NCBI RefSeq assembly: GCF_015752315.1 | Contig: NZ_JADOVJ010000001.1 | Coordinates: 5,757,001-5,821,000 of the forward strand | DNA length: 64,000 nt | DNA from: Nocardioides luteus | GTDB taxonomy: Bacteria > Actinomycetota > Actinomycetes > Propionibacteriales > Nocardioidaceae | Reading direction: 5' to 3' | Shown: in pieces, positions 61,780-64,000 of the stretch | Layout of the letters: each line of letters starts with the position of its first letter | Position numbering within the stretch: position 1 is the stretch's first letter | Program-made: the position numbers and the translations under genes | The notes under the pieces: model-generated | Seen by the model: the letters and a program-made list of their open reading frames with translations, nothing else | Databases searched by the model: none | Told to the model about the DNA's origin: nothing

Positions 61780-62574
61780 TCAGGCGCCGAGGCGCCGGCG
61801 CTTCGTACCCGCCCAGATGACGCCGCCGGCGATCGCGACGGCACCGCCGACGGCCAGCGCGGCGAGCGTCGGTGTGGACGGGGTGAGCACGCGGCTGCGC
61901 AGGGCGACCGGCTTGTTGAAGACCAGGATGTCCCAGCCGCGCTCCTTGGCGACCTTGCGGAGGTCCTTGTCGGGGTTGACCGCGAAGGCGTGACCGACCT
62001 CCTCCAGCATGGGGGTGTCGGTGATCGAGTCGGAGTAGGCGTAGGACTGCTCCAGGTCGTAGCCGAAGCGCTCGGCCAGCTGCTGGACCGCGCGGGCCTT
62101 CTCCTCGCGGTAGGCGTAGAGCGCGATCTCGCCGGTGTAGCGGCCGTCCTCGATCTCCATCTGGGTGGCCACCACGTGGTCGGCGCCGAGCATCGCGCCG
62201 ATCGGCTCGACCAGCTCGGTGCCGGAGGCGGAGACGATGATGACGTCGTGGCCCTGGGCGTGGTGCTGCTCGATGAGCTGCACGGCCTCCTCGTAGACGA
62301 GCGGGTCGACCACGTTGTGGAGGGTGTCGGCGACGATCTCCTTGACGGTCGCCACGTCCCAGCCGGTGACCATCTCGGAGAGCGACTTGCGCATCTTCTC
62401 CATCTGGTCGTGGTCGGCCCCGCCGACGACGTAGACGAACTGCGTGTAGGCCGAGCGGATCATGGCCGCGCGGGTGATCAGGCCGCCGGCCTGGAAGTGC
62501 TTGGAGAACGCAAGCGTGCTCGACCTCGCGATGATCGTCTTGTCGAGATCGAAGAACGCAGCGACGCGTGTCAT
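61780..62574 (-). CDS. HAD-IB family hydrolase with C-terminal membrane anchor
   Basis: The product is 264 residues from ATG 62574 (GTG 62580 would add two residues). HAD motifs are FFDLDKT near residue 8, SASG near residue 115 and the acidic YSDSITDTPML near residue 175, matching the phosphoserine phosphatase-like HAD-IB group. A hydrophobic segment near residues 240-258 likely anchors it. Family members may act on phosphorylated lipids or amino acids. The gene neighbours the CpaE/TadA locus. Confidence 0.85.
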   Translation of the reverse strand: MTRVAAFFDLDKTIIARSSTLAFSKHFQAGGLITRAAMIRSAYTQFVYVVGGADHDQMEKMRKSLSEMVTGWDVATVKEIVADTLHNVVDPLVYEEAVQLIEQHHAQGHDVIIVSASGTELVEPIGAMLGADHVVATQMEIEDGRYTGEIALYAYREEKARAVQQLAERFGYDLEQSYAYSDSITDTPMLEEVGHAFAVNPDKDLRKVAKERGWDILVFNKPVALRSRVLTPSTPTLAALAVGGAVAIAGGVIWAGTKRRRLGA

Positions 62575-62698
62575 GCGCACATCGTAGACGCCCGTTGGGT
62601 GGGCCGATCACCATCCACAAGGCGGGTCCGGGACCGGGTTATCCACAGGCCTCGGATTTGCGGGTGGAATCGTCGGTGCCTCGGCGGATCCTGCTGCC

Positions 62699-63754
62699 AT
62701 GACCTCGGAACCTCTCGTCATCACCTCGGACTCGTTGCTGGCCGCTGAGGCGGCCCGTCTGGCCGCCGCCTCGGGCGTCACCGTCGAGGAGTGCACCGAC
62801 GCCGTCGGTGCCCTGCGGCGATGGCAACGACCACCGCTGGTCCTCGTCGGCGCCGATCTCCTGGCGGAGGTGGCGTCGTTGCGACCACCCCGAAGAGACG
62901 GCGTCTACGTCGTCGGGTGGGGCGCGACCGGCGAGCCGCTGCTCCGGGCCGCGCTGGAGGTCGGCGCCGAGACGCTGCTGGAGCTGCCCTCGGCCGAGAC
63001 CGTGGTCGCCGGGCTGTTCGCCGATGTCGGCGACGGTGAGGGCGGCGACGGCCTGGTCGTCGGCGTGCTGGCCGGATCGGGCGGCGCCGGGGCGACGACG
63101 TACGCCGCGGCCCTGGCCAGCCTGGGAGCCGACCGCGGGCCGACCCTACTGATCGATGCCGACCGGCTCGGGCCCGGCGCCGGACGGGTGCTCGGTCTCG
63201 ACGAGATGCCCGGGGTGACCTGGGGCGACCTCGGCCAGACCGCCGGTCGGCTGGGGGCTCGGGCGCTGCGCGAGGCGGTGCCGCACGTCGGCTCGCTGGG
63301 ACTGCTGGGCTGGCCGGGTGGTGATGTGGTCCCGCCGCGGCCGGAGGTGGTGCGTGAGGTCCTCGCCGCCGCTCGGCGGGGCCATGATCTGGTCGTCGTC
63401 GACCTGCCGCGGGATCCGGAAGTCGGGGCCGAGGCGCTGCTGAGCGGCTGCGACCTCGTGCTGGTCGTGGTCCGGGCCAGCGTCACCGGCACGGCCTCCG
63501 CCGCCCGGCTGATCGCGCGTCTTCCCGAGCGGGACCGGGTGCGGGTCGTCGTGCGCGGCCGGGCGGCCGAACCAGAGGCGGTCGGACGTGCTCTGGGACT
63601 TCCGGTGATCGCCGCGATGTCCGACCAGCGCGGGCTCTCGGAGGCGATCGACCTGGGCCTCGGGCCGATCCGCTCCAAGCGGGCGCCGCTCGCCCGCGCG
63701 GCTGCCGAGGTGCTTCTGCGCTGCCGGGTCCGCACGGGGGTGAGGGCGGCATGA
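62699..63754 (+). CDS. CpaE/Ssd-like ATPase of a Flp/tad secretion locus
   Basis: The product is 351 residues. An N-terminal receiver-like region is followed by a MinD/ParA-type domain from about residue 120. The P-loop-like GSGGAGATTYAAAL near residue 128 lacks the usual lysine, as in the actinobacterial CpaE-like (septum site-determining, Ssd) group. CpaE-like proteins direct Flp pilus or secretion machinery to a site in the cell. The stop overlaps the start of the TadA gene (ATGA). Confidence 0.82.
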   Translation: MTSEPLVITSDSLLAAEAARLAAASGVTVEECTDAVGALRRWQRPPLVLVGADLLAEVASLRPPRRDGVYVVGWGATGEPLLRAALEVGAETLLELPSAETVVAGLFADVGDGEGGDGLVVGVLAGSGGAGATTYAAALASLGADRGPTLLIDADRLGPGAGRVLGLDEMPGVTWGDLGQTAGRLGARALREAVPHVGSLGLLGWPGGDVVPPRPEVVREVLAAARRGHDLVVVDLPRDPEVGAEALLSGCDLVLVVVRASVTGTASAARLIARLPERDRVRVVVRGRAAEPEAVGRALGLPVIAAMSDQRGLSEAIDLGLGPIRSKRAPLARAAAEVLLRCRVRTGVRAA

Positions 63755-64000
63755 TCGGCGCGGTCGACATCCCGCCTCAGGTCGTCGACCTGGTGCGTGA
63801 CCACCTGGCGCGTACGCCGGGAGAGCTCACCCCGCACCGGGTCCAGGAGGCGCTCCGGGCCGAGGGGCGGATCGTCGGCGACGCGACGGTGCTCGGAGTC
63901 TTCGAGATGCTGCGCCGCGACGTGGTCGGCGCCGGGCCGCTGGAGCCGCTGCTGCGGCTGCCCGGGGTGACCGACGTGCTCGTCAACGGGCCAGACCAGG
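63751..64000 (+). CDS. TadA/CpaF secretion ATPase, 3'-truncated
   Basis: The first 83 residues are visible before the window ends. The N-terminal domain pattern, including GAGPLEPLLRLPGVTDVLVNGPDQ, is that of TadA/CpaF, the hexameric ATPase that powers Flp pilus or type II-like secretion. It is coupled to the CpaE-like gene by a 4-bp overlap. Downstream tad genes are expected outside the window. Confidence 0.87.
   Translation, partial: MIGAVDIPPQVVDLVRDHLARTPGELTPHRVQEALRAEGRIVGDATVLGVFEMLRRDVVGAGPLEPLLRLPGVTDVLVNGPDQ

Overview
The window is a high-GC actinobacterial chromosome segment. Dense GC-rich coding, frequent GTG starts, many GTAC-containing codon pairs and the gene families present point to Nocardioides or a close relative. 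This placement is an inference from style and content, since no rRNA or tRNA gene is present. About 62 protein-coding genes fill almost all of the sequence. I see no insertion sequence, prophage or CRISPR array.

Positions 1-12,800 carry general accessory genes: a 5'-truncated AraC regulator, a membrane Ser/Thr kinase, an AraC-controlled NmrA-type/DUF1772 pair, a TerC protein, a TetR-controlled MMPL-YhgE export pair, a nitroreductase and a secreted protein of unknown family.

Positions 12,850-35,713 hold the core of the window, a nearly complete KstR2-type regulon for degrading the last two steroid rings (C and D). It contains fadD3, kstR2, ipdA, ipdB, ipdC, ipdF, echA20, fadE30, fadE31, fadE32, fadE33 and fadA6, the two SDR genes matching Rv3548c and Rv3549c, an extra enoyl-CoA hydratase and an extra FadA3-like thiolase. 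FadD3 would activate HIP, IpdF and FadE30 would process it, EchA20 would open ring D, IpdC and IpdAB would act at ring C, and the FadE proteins plus FadA6 would finish beta-oxidation. Five copies of an operator resembling AnCAAGnnCTTGnT lie in four intergenic regions, three of them divergent pairs of these genes, next to the KstR2 repressor gene. The cluster is interrupted by a toxin-antitoxin pair, a CPA2 antiporter, a PGRP amidase with FG-GAP repeats, and a YidC2/DUF6412/GNAT block.

Positions 35,800-64,000 contain a beta-lactamase with a divergent LysR gene and a cytoplasmic beta-lactamase-like protein (the Streptomyces cacaoi blaL-blaA-blaB layout). They also contain an MFS protein, an acyltransferase, an aldonolactone oxidase, two fold-III PLP enzymes around a TetR gene, an ECF41 sigma factor with a CMD-domain partner, a pair of paralogous membrane-anchored unknowns, three tandem secreted S1E proteases, a glycosyltransferase, a degenerate Fic-like protein, a HAD-IB hydrolase, and the start of a CpaE-like/TadA secretion locus cut by the window end.

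The most unusual signals are intergenic. Two families of repeated, nearly perfect palindromes occur only between convergent genes and show base-pair-preserving or wobble changes between copies. The ECF41 locus has one palindrome whose two halves each form the -35 of a divergent ECF41-type promoter. Among proteins, the MMPL transporter carries a C-terminal, catalytically dead ABC-ATPase-like domain, and the gene at 60,775 looks like a Fic protein that kept its inhibitory motif but lost its catalytic histidine.
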